Of a stretch of DNA of 64,000 bases, positions 49,160 through 63,391 are shown piece after piece. The DNA comes from Warburgia ugandensis (Eukaryota; Streptophyta; Magnoliopsida; Canellales; Canellaceae): the NCBI GenBank assembly GCA_035236585.1, contig CP141139.1, positions 33,179,217 to 33,243,216 of the forward strand, in the 5' to 3' direction. How positions within the stretch are numbered: position 1 is the first letter of the stretch; each line of letters begins with the position of its first letter. The notes beneath the pieces are model-generated. The model ran no database searches. It was not told where the DNA came from and saw nothing but the letters and a program-made list of their open reading frames with translations. The position numbers and the translations under genes are program-made.

Positions 49160-51654
49160 ATAGTTTCAAGTGCAATTTGACCAAATTGAAGTTAAGTTTA
49201 ATGCTAAACCTAAAAGGGTAGAACTAGTGGAAATTTTTCCAAGGAGGGGGGTAGTTTTAACTTTGATATGCTTTTGTGAAACATGAAAACTATTAATGAC
49301 TATTCTATCATGTTTGAAAATAGTTAAAATTGAGATTTTTGGAGATTTCTGATTTATATAGTGAGTATATTTGTACTTCGTGAAACTTATTGCTTTGGAA
49401 TACCATGTTGATTTATTTATTAAATTGAAAACTTGTACATGAAAATGTATTTGAAATTGCATGGATTCTGTGATTTTATAAAATGATGAGAGTGAGGAAT
49501 CCTCCGAATCAACCCTTGTGAGGGTTGCTTTTATATGGTTATATCACATCATGAGATTGATTTGCATGGTTTCACTAATGCATAAATTTCTGTGGTTTAA
49601 TGTATTATGACGGCATGTAATGATGCTTAGTATTATAATGTTAGAAAGGGCATATGGTGGCCCGTTGCATGCTGTGCTAGGAGGGTGAGGATTCATCACC
49701 CCTTCTGAAACTTTATATATGTGATATGCCACAAAAGGCCGAATTTAGGTCGATGACATCATGGGTAGGTCATGGCCTTGTGTATTATATTTCCCATGTG
49801 CACAATGCAGGGAGTCTATTTGTCTTGGTATCGGTGTGATAACTGTGGACTTGATAGGTGTTGTCCACACAAAATAGTAATCCCATGAGGAATCTAACAG
49901 ATTTGGATATTTATTGGATCTTATTTAAGTTTCTTATCTTAGTCAAAGAAAGATGGTTTTGATTAAACTAGAAATTTAAACAACATCAAATGGAAAACAT
50001 GCATAAAATTAGAAACATGAACTAAAGGAAACTTTCTAAAAAATAAAGATTTTAAATGGAATTATAACCTAACTAACATTCATTCAGTAAAACAAACTAA
50101 TGCAAAACAACAATGAATAAATCTAGGAAACTTGCTAAAAATAAAAATTTCCTAAAATAACACTTTCCTAATCCTAAAACTTTCTAAAACTAAGTTAAGA
50201 AACTTTGTAAAGATAAACCAAGATGTAACTAAAGAAATAATGCTAAATTAACATGAAATAGAGAAACAATCAACCAACTTAAAGGAAAATCATCCAATCA
50301 TCATACACATGATCCATGGAGTTGTGCACTTGGTTCATGGAGTAGAAATATGTCTTGAATGAATGAACTAAAATCTTACTAACATGGGCTCTAACCAAAA
50401 CAGTAACTAAATGGCTTCCTAAGGAATCAAGCAAATAAGGTGTATGGACTGCTAGAAATTATGCATGAATCATAAAAGGTAAAACTCCAAAAATATGGTG
50501 CTCATGAAACTTAAATCAAACAAGGCATGGATTGATATGATGCATGTGTTTCAAGGCATGAAACATCATCATAAAACCAGAAATTTAATGAACTTCAAGC
50601 ACGAAAATAACCAAGAGAAACTTTGAATGAATCATAAACTTTATTAGAAGGAATTTGTACATGAATTGTGCACATGTACATAGAGAACAAAGCTGAAAAC
50701 TGTGCACTATTCTAATGCCTAGAACTTGATTCAAAGAAAATCTTAAACACACTCCAACAATCTCAAACTAATCTTTGATATCATGCATGTGAAACTAAAA
50801 AAAGAAATCAAGAGAGTAAGATCATGAAGTCCTAAATCTAAGTGAGAAACAAGGAAAAGATGAAGGGGAAACAAAAAGATTCAAAGACAAGATCCTCTTA
50901 GCTATCACTACAAGAGGAAAGATAACTTTTATCTTGAAGAATTAAGAAAGAAAAGTAAGAGAAGTGGAAGCAAAGAAAGAATAACAAAGAGAAACTATGT
51001 GTAGGAAACTTAAACAACAAACAAAGTGATAAGCAAGCAATGAAAGCAAGGTACCAACCTAGAATTGAAGTACAAAAGCCAAAGAAATCAGGCAAAAAAA
51101 AGGTGGGAAAGACAATGTAAGGCTAAGATGTTGAAGTCCAAAGCTCTAAGAATATCTCTGAGTTGATGTACTTGATTTCAAGGAGTTAAGAGCAACCCCT
51201 CTACTTGGATTAGGCATGGAATTCCATGAGGTATTTATAGCATTTTGCCTTCTAATTTGATAAGATCCTATCCTAGGAAGGAAAAGGAGAATTATAATTA
51301 GAACTCTAGGTAGGAAAGTTAGGTGGTTGATTGAAGATAAAAGATTAGAAGGTAAGGTGAGTTGGACTTTCTAAATATAAGCAAAGGAAAGGGAGAGAGG
51401 GATTGAATTCCATTCTAGGATGGGGCGTGGCATTCCTTCTATTAAGGTGCCTCACATGATTAGATGGAAAAGAAGGTGGAAAGGGATAGGAAAGTTGGAG
51501 AAAAAAAGGTAGGAAGGTGACATAGTTGAGTTTGGAATTGATTTAAAGTGGAGCAGGTGGAGTGGATGGATTTAGAAGGGGTAGGTGCCACTTTTCACTG
51601 AAGGTGGCATGGAACTCCTTCCCTTCTATGTATGTGTTATGGTAGGTAGGAAAA

Positions 51655-51665
51655 AGAAAGAAAAG

Positions 51666-51697
<32 letters not shown>

Positions 51698-51702
51698 GAA
51701 AT
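51655..51702. repeat. A-rich low-complexity run
   Basis: Near-pure A run with a few G interruptions in purine-rich repeat DNA; no retrocopy or SINE body adjoins it. Confidence 0.85.
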
Positions 51703-52239
51703 TAGACTTAGTTTCTCTATTAATTCATCTTCCTATGCCTCATATCTTACCATGTGGATTATTGCCCAAATTTCTTTCTAATTATCCCTTGATATTCACT
51801 ATTAGTATAGGATAACTGCTTCTAAATGTTCTTTAATCGTGTGGCTCCATGTGGCATGTCTCTCATGTCTCTTGGTTGCTCACTTTGATGGCTTAATGCT
51901 TGATGGCTTGAATGGCTAAGTCCCTTTACTTCCAGGATTGAATGACTTGGCTTAGTTAGGTTTCCTTGATATACTAAGAACTTCATGCCTAGCTCTAATT
52001 CTCATGCAAAGGTAGTGGAATAGCATGACTTTTTTCGTTGTCCCATCTTATTCACCTTTGATGCTTCCAATTGATTCCTTGGACATCATTTACTTGAGTT
52101 AAGATTATCTTAACCCTTGATTTGGTTTGGAAGAAATGAAATTTAGGTCTTTGTCCCTCTTTTGATCTTGATCTTCAAACTTTATCTTGTTTGATCTTAG
52201 CATTGGATCATCTTCTCAACACCATTCATAGGTCAATCA

Positions 52240-55200
52240 TGTGATGACCCAAGTTTTTAAAACACATTTTTATAAACATTTACAAAGGTAGGCCATGATT
52301 TAAAAAAAAAATTAAAATACAAACAGCAGATACATATTTTCTTTTAAATTTATTTGTCAAAAACCCAAGTGTCACCTCAAATTACTTATCATACATAGAT
52401 TTTTGTATAAAATAAAATTTTCATTAAGTATCAATAGAAATACTTTCATTAAAATTAGGATCAATCTAGTGGTTCACATACACAGCCCTGGTAGTCATTA
52501 CATACTTTGTCTAAATATTACATTCCAAATTACAAAACAATCAATACAATCTTTCTCAAAGTAAATACCCTGAGTAGTAGTTCAATGATGATTATCCTCA
52601 AGTCTTGAGCTTTCAGTCTTCCTTAACTGTATCTGAGATATTGTAAACATTCAAACATTTACAATATCTCATCAAGCTATGCTTAGTAGGGGATTTAAGA
52701 AATATGATCAATATATCTCAAAATCAATAGTTCTTTATATCCATGATATAAATCAATTTATACAATTGGATAATCATTTCATCCTTCACTCATCATATGA
52801 ATTATATGTATATTTTACATATAGATAAAACCACTAAAAATCGTGAATATAATCAATATCATTAATAATAACTCATTTTCAAACTGATTTCAAATATTAA
52901 CACTAGGTGTTAATATATAATCATGTCGTATTGGGTATCATCCTCCAATACAACATTAGTAATAACTTTTACCAGGCATCTCATCATGCCATAAAATAAG
53001 GCATCTTATCATGCCATAACATAAGGCATCTCATCATGCCATAACATAAGGCATTTCATCATGTCATATCTTAATTACATCATAATGCAAAATAATCAAA
53101 AGACTACCATGCTTGCAGTCTCAATCCGTACAACGTGCCTGGATAACTTCTCAATACTCCACTCATACTATGGTGGAAAATACAAATCCATGTTCATATG
53201 GGGGGAACCATGGCTGTCATAGTGGCGACCTTCCCATAATTGCCCCACCCGACATTTTGCCTCTCTTTGGGCACAGTATCATCATCATAATCAGTTTTAG
53301 AGAGAGGGTGGCCAAACCCTCATAACTCTCCTAGGATTTACATCCGCAGGCATAAGCTTGTCTTAAAACAAAATCACAAGCCTTTATGCTTGTATAGAAA
53401 AATAATAATTCAATACTTACAAACTATGTAGGACATGCATATAACTTCTTTCCTTAAGATTTAGGGGTCCAACTTATGTAGTTCAAATCTTCTCATTCTA
53501 CCCATTAAGTAATTTCATAATTACTTAATCAATCACTTTGTATTCATTTCAACATCATTTGTTGATTCATAAATAATTCTATGGCAATTAGAATCAATCT
53601 ATAGTTATCAGGATAAGATCATGTGTAAAATACATGTATCTTCTACATTGAATATATTCCTAAGATCCACCTACCTTTACTTTCAACAATCCATCTTTTC
53701 ATTAATCTTAATCATCGTATTCTTCATATATCTGTCAAATCATACGTATATAGTCATTCCTCAACTCATTTATACTTCCTAGTTGTTCATTTTATCATCC
53801 TTACATAGGATGATTTGGATCTTTTTCCTTGGATAGTATTGATGAAGGATCTAATCTATTGATCTACATTTAAATCTAACATTTATACTACTTCAAAACA
53901 TACATACAATATTATGATTCTTATTATTCTTGATCATTCAAGATCTCCTTATGGATCTTGTTTAATCTTTGATTATCTTAATTACCATTTTTATTATGAT
54001 TAGATAATTTACAATCTTTTATGTTCTTATTTTTATTATTCAACTAGTTAATGTCTTACTGGTTGACGATAGTTTATATCTTTCCTAATACTAAATAACT
54101 CCTTATTTTAGAATTGACTAAGGTTTACCAGTTACAAGCTGCTCATGGAGTGGTTAATTCAATCCTCATGTAAGGAGGCATTTAGACCTCACAAACATCA
54201 CCAGAAGGTGGGGAAAGAGCGAGGCTCTATTAAAGAACCCCTTTAACCACCATGTTTAGCATTTACTAGAGTGACCTTAGCTCAACCTTCTTTAAGGTTC
54301 CTATGAGATCGTATACCTGAAGTCTCATTTCTACTTGATTTCAACTTATGCCCATGAACATAAATAATGTCATTCATGGATATTTATTATTCTCCTAAAT
54401 TGGGCCAAGGAAGATATTCCTTATATTGTCCTACTAGCTATAGCCCTTACTATTATTAAGTCCATGTCCATATTCATTGTAATTGTTCATCAATATCTGT
54501 TTTCATTTAATTGCATTTTCCATTAATTTATATAATATGAACAATAAAGTGTAAATAAGTAAACCTAACAATTAAATCTACTAAGAAAATAAAAGAATAT
54601 TTACAATAGAATATAATAACTCACATACTCATTTGAATATATTATATTTTTCCATTTTGATCCAATGATCATATTTTGATTTCTATTCATTTTTTATCCC
54701 ATTAAGGGTTTAGATATTGATCTTTCATTTTTATTCAGATCTATCACATTCCCTTAATGTGATATCATCACCAAAACATTGATGAATCTCATCATATGAT
54801 CTGATCTTTCTTGATCCAACCGATCAATAAGATCTTTAGTCATTTTATCAAAATTAAGGGCATATATCTCAATCTATCCCAAATTAGCCACATCAGGCTA
54901 TTCATTTCTCATTATTTTATCATTAGATCATCATCCATACTGATTCACAATTTCTGATCATCCTTGATCAATCTGATCAAGGAGATTATTATGTATTTTT
55001 AAGGATTTTGTTACTTTTAATGGTCAAAATCTAAGATCTTCCAAATCAGTTACATCCAATCCATTTATTTAAGTTATTACATCATTAAGCCACTAATGGA
55101 TCAAAATTCTAAGGTTTGATCATGTCAGATTTGACTGATCTTGGGAATTAGTACCACTTTTTTGTGATTTATAGAAATTTATAGTGAATAAAACTTAAAT

Positions 55201-56628
55201 TTTATTTGCTATTAGATTCTACTCTTCACCAGGAATTCAGAGATTCTTTCTGATCTTGATTTGGAGTTAGAATGAGTTTTGAATTAGAGTTTGAAATTTA
55301 CAATCAAAATAAGGGCCCAGATTCAATCTTGGTTATACAGATCGATAGGTCGATCAGCAACCTGCCCCCTATTACTGGTGATTGTCGGTGTATGGTGAGG
55401 GTTGACCTGGGATAGGTAAGACGATTCGATCTGGATCGTCGAATCACCCTTTCCTTGATCCTCCTAGATCTGATCATGTTAAAGGCCCCGATTTCATCTC
55501 CTAAGGTTTTTGGGCTCTAGAGTCTCATCCAATTGCTAAAATCTTTGATTTGAGCTGTCTACCCATGATTTCTAGCTGGGGTTCACCGGATCTGTTTCAC
55601 CGGTGAACCAGTCGCTGGTGAATAGATTTCACAGGGAATCCTTAGGGTTTTTGATCGAAAAACAAGGGTGTTTTGAAGGGGAGTTGAGGGAGACCTACTT
55701 GGATTCCGTTTGTAGCAGTGGAGAAAAGCCAAAGAGGTGTTTATTTGGTCGGATTCCAGTGGGTACAGACAATTGTCTATGCTAATCAGTGAATCATCGC
55801 CACTGAGGTGTTTGTCAGAGCTGGAGAAGAAATTGGGAGAGGGGAAATGGAGAAGGGAGTGAGGGGAATCAGATTCTAATTTCAGTCACATTTCCAATGC
55901 CGAAGAAGGTAGATCGATGAAGATCTTACTGGGCTATGGGAAACCCTAGCCAATTGGATCGGGCAAAGCTGTCGAGTGGAAAGTGCGTCCCCAGACATGC
56001 TAGCCTGGGTCAAGCTGGTTCCTAGGCTGGGCACGTGTGGGGACCACTGCTCCGGCTAGAAAGAGAGGAGAGAGAAAAAGAAAAGAAAAAGGAAGAAAAT
56101 GAATGAGAGGAGGAAAGATAGAGTGAAAGGGAGAGGAAGAGGAAGAGAGTGGGAGAGGAGTGAAAACTTAGGAATTTCTTGTGCATGTTCAGGGAGGTAT
56201 TTATAGGTTTATTTTTGTATTATTTTAATTTAATTTTTAATTATTTTCATTTTAAATGATTTTTTGGTTTTCTTATTAAATTCAAAAGAGATTCCTCATC
56301 ATGTTTATTCTGCATCATTGATATTCCTTGTGTTGGCTGTCCCCCAGCTCAGCTGACTTTCGTGGACCCCACAAAAAAGGGTAAAATGACCATTTTACCC
56401 TTATGGGTAAATAATTCACAAAAGTTAAGAAAATTAGAGATTTTTTCACTCGAGCTCAGATTTCATCATGCTTACAGTCATTCTGATCAATTTTTCAAGT
56501 ATGATTCCAAATATTTATGTTTCAAGACTTGATTCTTTTTCTAAACAAATAATATTATATTAATATAATATTCCACTTTGATTTTCATAAAAATTCCAAT
56601 TAATTCTTAAAAAATTGGGGTTTTCACA
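52240..56628 (-). mobile_element. Very long solo LTR (4389 bp), minus strand
   Basis: On the plus strand it runs from TGTGATGACCC to GGGGTTTTCACA, so on the minus strand it starts TGTGAAAACCCC and ends GGGTCATCACA. Flanking 5-mers are AATCA (52235-52239) and AATCT (56629-56633), four of five matching. No primer site or coding domain inside. Minus-strand TATA CCTATAAATACC lies near 56196-56207. The core block region is at about 53150-53330. A 25-bp tandem array lies at 52975-53065. Its length may hide a further decayed insertion, but no edges of one were seen. Confidence 0.75.
52975..53065. repeat. 25-26 bp tandem repeat, about four copies
   Basis: Unit close to GGCATCTCATCATGCCATAA followed by CATAA or AATAA, repeated without spacers. 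The units differ by one or two bases. Confidence 0.9.
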
Positions 56629-59600
56629 AATCTTCTCTTTCTTTAATGGATTTTTTATATTCGTCAATCCTAACTCAAATGGCTTATCATTGGCTACTTT
56701 ATGATGGAGTTAGATGTGGAATGATCTTTGCCACTCTTTCTTGAATCTTTCATATGAAAACTAACCATAGATTTCCCCTTTTGTCTCTCTCCTCCCTCCT
56801 TATTTTTCTCCACCAATCATACTCATGCATTACACATGGATTTAAGTGTGATGCACCACCTTTATATGAAAATTTATGTTACAAATGTAGGTGGTTCCCC
56901 GTTGTAAAGTCTAGAGGGAGAAAGTTAGGGTTTTTAGTCTATAGTGGGCCATGGCTTAAGAGTACATCACATGCATGCTTCCATTGACATGTGTGGCTCT
57001 CAAGCTTCACTTAGAATCTCCTCAAAGGTGGTAGAATGCATGCATGGAGGTTTTTCCATCTTATGTTTGATCTTTATAGCCTCTTTTGCGTAGATGAAGT
57101 TCAGTAATGCTTCTATGTTTTCTAAATTTGTTAAAAGTGATTATAGCACCCGTTTTGCATTTTGAATTGTTGGATTTCACTAAAATTGATAGTTGAACCC
57201 ATGTTGATGCTTGGAATCTAGATTATCCATCTTTTATTACTTGAAATGTAAAAAAAAAAAGAACCCAATTTTACAATTGTACCATAATCCTACAAAAATT
57301 GAAAATGACCCTAATTAGTGATCATTGTGACAAAATAAGGGCTAAAACCTACTAAAGATAAAGGTATTATATGTAATAATTCTATACCTATCAAATACCC
57401 CTAGAGTTATATTTTGCTAGTCCTCAAGCAAAAGCACTAAAGTAGCAAATAAGAAATAAAAATCTAAAAATCCCTAACCACTTTCTTAGGTCCTATCGTC
57501 TACATTTAGTATATGTAAAAAGAATTAAACTCCTTGTTTACCACTAGTGGAGGAGTTCTTGCCTCGTAAGGATTTCTATGAATGACACCCATAAACATTG
57601 TTCAAAAACAAATATGAAAGTCCTTTATTTATCTGAAAGATTTTTTTCTATTCAATCTTTATTAAATATCACACTTTAAGTTGTTAATTTAGGTGAACAA
57701 AAAGTTCAAAATCCTATTCTATACTAAAGATATCCTATTATTAAACTTCAGAAGGTGAGTATGTGCTATAGCTAATATATATAATTGTTAGTTCCAAGTC
57801 AAACATAGCCTAAATTGGTATTCAAATGTATGCTTTGACTTCAAGCTATCAAGATATAATTTTCACTAAGAATGAAGTCACTTAGAAAAGTGTAAATCTC
57901 TCATTAATATGTGATTAGAATGTTGATCATCAAGGCCAAAAACCTCACATATTTCATATAAAAGAACGATAACTCAGAAGGAATGATAACAATCTCATGA
58001 AAGGATATCAACCACTAAGAATGTTATACTCTACCAATTCCTATTTGTTCATAACTATATCCAAGCCATACTCTTAAGATCAAGTGAGGACTTCTACTAG
58101 GACAAAATGAAGGCTTAGGTAAGGGTTATCAAAAGAAGTGAGTATAAAGAAAAACAAACATGTTCTGAAAGAATATGCAAAGGTCTTATAAGATGTACTC
58201 ATAACTTTTCTTCCATTTTTTTGTTCATTCTTCTTCATTGGGTATCTTTTTATTTTTAAATTGAATATATATATATATATATCCTTTATTTGAATTTTTA
58301 TTATATTTTTATGTTCGTCTCTTGAATTGTATTGTTCATACTTTTTCTCAAGATGTTCTTCAATCGTTTCTACATATTTCTAAAACAGCTAGGTAATGGA
58401 CATATTATAGGAATACAATATAGCTAATGGTTGTTTGGCTAAAAAAGAAAAGGATTATATTTTAAAGACTCAATGGGTTAACTATAAGAAAATAACATAA
58501 GGGTGGCTAAAGGCTCTGGGTTTACTTAGGATGTCCTTTATCATTTTCTAGTTCATATGACTTGAAATAACTATAAACTTAAGAGATATATGGTATAGTC
58601 TTTTATGATTTTCCAATAGTTGATCAAAATGAAAGATTAATGAGACCAACTAGGAAATTATTTTTGCTAAATAAAAATTTGAATTTATGTAAAAACCTTA
58701 GAAAGGGAAGAATATCTCTAAAGCTCACATGGGTGAATAGTATCCACATGTCCTCTTTAGGATTTCTAGGTTATATTTTCTCTTCAACTTAAATATATAT
58801 AGCTATTTTGTGCAATGGATATTTTGAGTTTACATTAGAAAAATAGTAAAATAATGAGGTAATTGTATACACATATTGATAAGCTAAAATTTAAAAGATT
58901 GATTGTATATTCAAAACATCCAAATTCTCATTTCTATAAAGGAACTTTTTATAAAATTTGATTTTTTTTTTCAAATTAAAATATTTTTTTCAGAAAGTTT
59001 GCTCAATGAATCTAAAGACCAAAGTTTGAAAAACCACACTCCTAGACTTAAATTAAACGTTGACCTCACACATTTAGAACTACATACCATGGTTAAATGA
59101 AAATAATAAACCTTAGAGGAAAGGATGAGAAGAAATGTACCTGCACTCTTTGGATAGTGCATCGATCTATTAATATGGTTTATTTAATGCAACATTAATA
59201 TACAATGAATGCATATGCAAATACAAAACTAATATAATATTAACACTAAACTAACTAACTAATCTACTCTACCCTGATTGTAAAATTAAATAGCTAATCT
59301 AATCTATACTGATTCTAACTCTAGCAATTAAATGGAGGAGTTTCTCATTCTATTTAACAATTTCACTATAATCAATATACATTTTCCACCCCAAAAGATG
59401 AGGTGCTAATAACATCAAAACATAAAAGCCCATTATGAAATAAAGTTGCATGGGACTAAATCAAGATGAATGGTCCCCATTGTTTGCAAATTGAAGAAAG
59501 ATAAGGCCCATTTCAAAAAGTAGATAATATTCCTCCTTGTCCCCTACATTTTCCTGTAGTTGGGGTTTAAGTTGGCTCTATATTTTCCTAAAAGTTGCTC

Positions 59601-61590
59601 TTGTTCTTTTGGAGGCAGGGAACCAGTGGGGCTTTAACTCCTTAGTATGTTCTAATGTGCACCCTAGATTTGATTGATGTTGGGCTAGAACATCAATTCA
59701 CTCTTCTTCCTATTCTATAATCACAGGTAAGGTTTCAAATCAACCTACCTTGTTACCTTGTGGTTGATCAAATAAAGACTACAAGTCCAAATTAGGTATG
59801 TCTTCTACACTAGATGGCTCTAATATATGCTTAGGAATTGTAGAGGGTCCTACTCAAGATGTCCATTGAGAAGTGTCCATGAATGGCTCAGTATCCATCA
59901 AATCATTCTTGTCATCCGTGGAGGTGTCTTGTAGCAAAATCAAAACTAAAACAAGTAGGACATTCATTGAGTCAATAATTACTAGAGAACAACAAGCATT
60001 GTTTGAGATTATTTATCTTATAAGGATCTTATGATGATATTTCTAACCTTATATTGTTATTATTGGGCTTCTCATTATCCTCAATTTGCTAAGTTTTCTC
60101 AACACTTTTTATGAAGTCAATAGTTATTTGACTCTTTTGAAATTCTATCTACACACTAAATTATTTAGCTGCTTCTTGGAATTCTAGTGTATTTTGCATA
60201 TACAAACTAAGTGTCTTTTCTAAAGATTGTTCCCTCTAGTTGGGAAGAAACGGCTCATATGGCTCATATTGATGTGGCATTGGGGTACTAGAAAAGGGTT
60301 GAGTATGGTGGAACCATTATAGTTGTCCTTAATAATCCTGAGACCAAGGTGTTTTAGGATGCCTAGCCCATCTAGGATAATTGGTCCCAACATAATAATA
60401 GGTGCTAGGATCTGTGATTGCATTGGTACATTCACTTGCACCTGATAATACACATTGCAAGTGGAGCTTGATAGCCATGAAGTAGTGAGATATGTTGGGC
60501 TAGAATAGGTACAACAACTCTTGTACTGAGGCTTCTGAGATGACTCGCTAGCCTACTAGAAGCTTTTAACCTATTTAATTCACTATTCTTCTTATTGGCC
60601 AATCTATCTAATGCATTGAATAGATCAAGAGTATCCCCTGCCTCCATCTCATACATATCCTCATAGCGTAAGGTCTAGGGAGTGAAATAGTATGACAGTG
60701 GTTTTTTATCACCTTCTTCATGGACCATTGCTCTAGTAGGATTAATATGATTCGCTTGATGACTTTAACCCTCGCCTTGTTGTTCGTTTGATTAAGATTT
60801 TAAGAGTGTGAAATTTGGATTCTTAGATCAATGGCTAGGCCTACACTAGAAAATGGTGCAACTAACTCTTCTTTATTTACAATTAATACAATTTGTTGTA
60901 CACAATGAAGGATTTCTTTTTCTTTTTTTTAAACTAAGGGGAATTTACGATATATGATGCAACCTATATGATGCACATTCAAGGGCACACAATTAATCAT
61001 AACACCAATACAAACAAGCAGAAAGGTTTGATTTATTTTATTTTCTTCAAGGGAGTGACTTTTAAGTTTTTTTAACATAGGTAGCCCTTGCTCTCTTTTA
61101 GATGTCCTACTACTTACTAATTAGATTCTAATCTAAACCAACCACTTCACACCCTCCTTAGTCATCCATACGTGATTTGAGTCATCGAATGTACTGGTAA
61201 AGCTAGTCATTTTAATACCACCGTAGTCGATTAGATAGAGCCACTAGAGTGGCAATAAGTTGCCTCCTTGTAAGAGGGTTCTATGAGTTCATAAGCTGCT
61301 ATAGGTCTATTCCAAATTGACTATAAATTAATTGTGCGAGGCTAGTGTTATGTCAAGTGATGCTTAACCTAGTTAGCCCAACAGGTGGTGATTAAATCCA
61401 CCCTTGATTTTGTTAGGGTGATTGCACTTACTACTTGACTAAGCACATCCCCACTATAGATCGATCAATATATATCACCTTAAAGCATTAAATGTGCCCT
61501 AAAACAAATGCACAAAAGCATTAAATTAATGTGCCAAAAGATTGGACACTATAACCCCTGTGCTTGCCGGTTATAACCAAGCTTAGGCTA

Positions 61591-63391
61591 TGTGGTGACT
61601 GGGGTTTTCATATGCATTTTTTAATTCAAAACTAATTCCTAATGTGGGTCAATACCTATTTGAAAACATTTTTATAAAAAAAATATGCAGTGCAGCAGAA
61701 GAATCTGTTCTTAATAAATTCATTTTGAAAACCCCCAGTGTCATTTTCTTCTAAGAATTTTGTTTTTTTTTAACTATGACAAAAATATATGCATCTCAGA
61801 TCTAGCTAGTCATAGCTCATGGTTCATCAGTATAAATTACATATACATGTCCAAAAGGATAAGTCATATACTTACATTCACACTAGTCTTTATATTCACT
61901 CACTTGATCATAGCACTAAATCTTCTTTATGCTTCTTCTAATCCTGTTTGAGTTGATCTGTAAAAATATATTTGGTTAAGTATTTCACATAGTCAGTAGG
62001 TGATCTGATACTGCTAATTTGAAAACATAGAATGCAATATTATAAATTTAAGAATTTTGAAGTAATAAAATCATGTTATCATCTTAGATAAACATGGGTA
62101 TTCATGCATAAATCATTTGCACATATATTTCAAGTAATAAAATTTTCAACAAAATCAATGGATCAATAAAAATATAAGCATTACTAACTTCTTAAAGTAG
62201 TAATCGATAAAACCTAATGCTAGATATCCCAACCCTATTGTAGTTTTTATACACATGGGTATCTCGACGAACACATTAGCCGACTGGTCACTAGTACTCA
62301 TCTAAGACCATCTCAAAGCCCCATGTATGGCTGTATAAAAAACAAATCATAGGGTTCACTATGCTCACAACTAGACCTAAATGTAATCGTGAGTGTCCGG
62401 TATCTAGAGAGTAGACCACCATATCCTCCACGGTTGACTATGGATATGTTCTCAAAAGGGATGCCGCAAACACCTCCAGTGGTTATCCCATTACCACAAT
62501 AGTAGCGAAAAGGGACAAGTGCCACTTTGGGCAATGATAACTACCACCTTTGGTGGTTAGAGGCTGGGATGCCAACCCTATACACAAACAACCTCTTAGC
62601 ATATTGCCCACCAAGCTCCCTAGCTTGAAAAGATTAATATATATGTGTGTGTTGCAATTTTTAAGCATTTAACATGTGCTAAATTGTGCAATTTATGCAA
62701 CCCTATTTCAAAATAGGCAATAAAGCATATATAAAAATATTTTGTCATTCAAGATCAAACTAGGCTATGAAAGACATAAGCGGTAACATTTTCAATCAAG
62801 ATCATAAATCATGAGAATAATTTGCATGCTCATAATAAGAATACCATATTGCAATATCATTTCAAAGTCATACTAAATATGGAATAATTTCTAGTAAATC
62901 GTTTATGTTTTGGAATTCAATTAAAAACTAAGCAGCATCAGACTACCTACCTCAAGGATGTCACTTAGGTGTTGTTCGCATTCTTCTTCAATTCAAATCT
63001 TGGGTCTTCTTTGAGGTCTTTTTGGGGTTTTGGATATTATTTAAGGGTATGATTCCAAATATTATTTACCATTCTCTATTAATCATCAGTTAGATTTACA
63101 GATCAACGGCCTAGATCATCGATCTAGACTCTGATCCTATCTCTCAATGGTCAAATATGTTACCTATGGGTCACTCCTCTTAGATCAAGATTGATCTGTG
63201 TATAGATCTATTATTTCATATCATAGATCAACAAATAGAGGTCATACCAATAGGCCTTCACCCTTGGATTGACATTTAGAACTTATAACTTAGAGATGCT
63301 AAACAATGTATGGTTGGATTTATCTTATTAACTTAATGATCAATTATTAGTGTTCTACTAGATCTAATAGAACCCTAATCCATCATATTTA
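61591..63391 (-). mobile_element. Long gypsy-type LTR, minus strand, interrupted
   Basis: Starts on the plus strand with TGTGGTGACTGGGG (reversed LTR end). It carries the acceptor-like TTTTTACAG|ATCAAC (minus, near 61955), the core block at about 62300-62600, and the donor-like GAG|GTAGGT (minus, near 62950). It is the same family as 7843-10530. It is interrupted at 63391 by the LTR that follows; the remainder lies beyond the window. Confidence 0.8.

Larger units (their letters stand above)
44595..49870 (+). mobile_element. Long LTR-like sequence, split by a solo LTR
   Basis: Begins TGTAACAACCCTCAATTTTGAG, a typical long-LTR start, and has the shared GGGGTCTAATTTGATATCGGCACCC-like block near 44888. 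At 46341 it is entered by a solo LTR. It resumes at 49165 and shows a core-type block (GGAGGGTGAGGATTCATCACCCC near 49680). No clear CA end was seen; similarity to the neighbouring repeat begins near 49870. TAATC occurs at both 44590-44594 and 49878-49882, but without a proper LTR end, so I do not call it a target duplication. Confidence 0.5.
49871..61590 (-). mobile_element. Gypsy-like repeat with gag traces (Athila/Tat-like), split by a solo LTR
   Basis: On the minus strand, about 60650-60190 reads as a worn gag: MEAGDTLDLFNALDRL at the 60656 end, then YYYVGTNYPRWARHPKTPW near 60400-60340 and SLEKTLSLYMQNT near 60230-60190. These resemble the C-terminal gag text of Athila/Tat gypsy elements. 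No RT, RNase H or integrase was recognised in the remaining about 7 kb. A minus-strand TATA (CTATAAATAC, 51231-51240) suggests an LTR promoter near the left end. The 52240-56628 solo LTR sits inside. LTR edges were not resolved. A smaller copy lies at 43297-44594. Broken. Confidence 0.55.

Noticed and set aside
44590-49882. TAATC at both edges as a target duplication of the long LTR-like sequence
   Set aside because: The right copy is not preceded by a CA LTR end and overlaps the start of the neighbouring repeat, so the match may be chance.
51655-51702. A-rich run as the tail of a retrocopy or LINE
   Set aside because: No coding body or target duplication adjoins it; the surrounding DNA is generally purine-rich.
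52975-53065. Short regular repeats as a possible CRISPR array
   Set aside because: The units are contiguous with no spacers and lie in a plant LTR; it is a simple tandem repeat.
56754-56987. 77-codon frame with a signal-peptide-like start and several cysteines
   Set aside because: It sits in repeat DNA just outside a solo LTR, has no family match I recognise and no promoter context; a chance frame is more likely than a secreted peptide gene.
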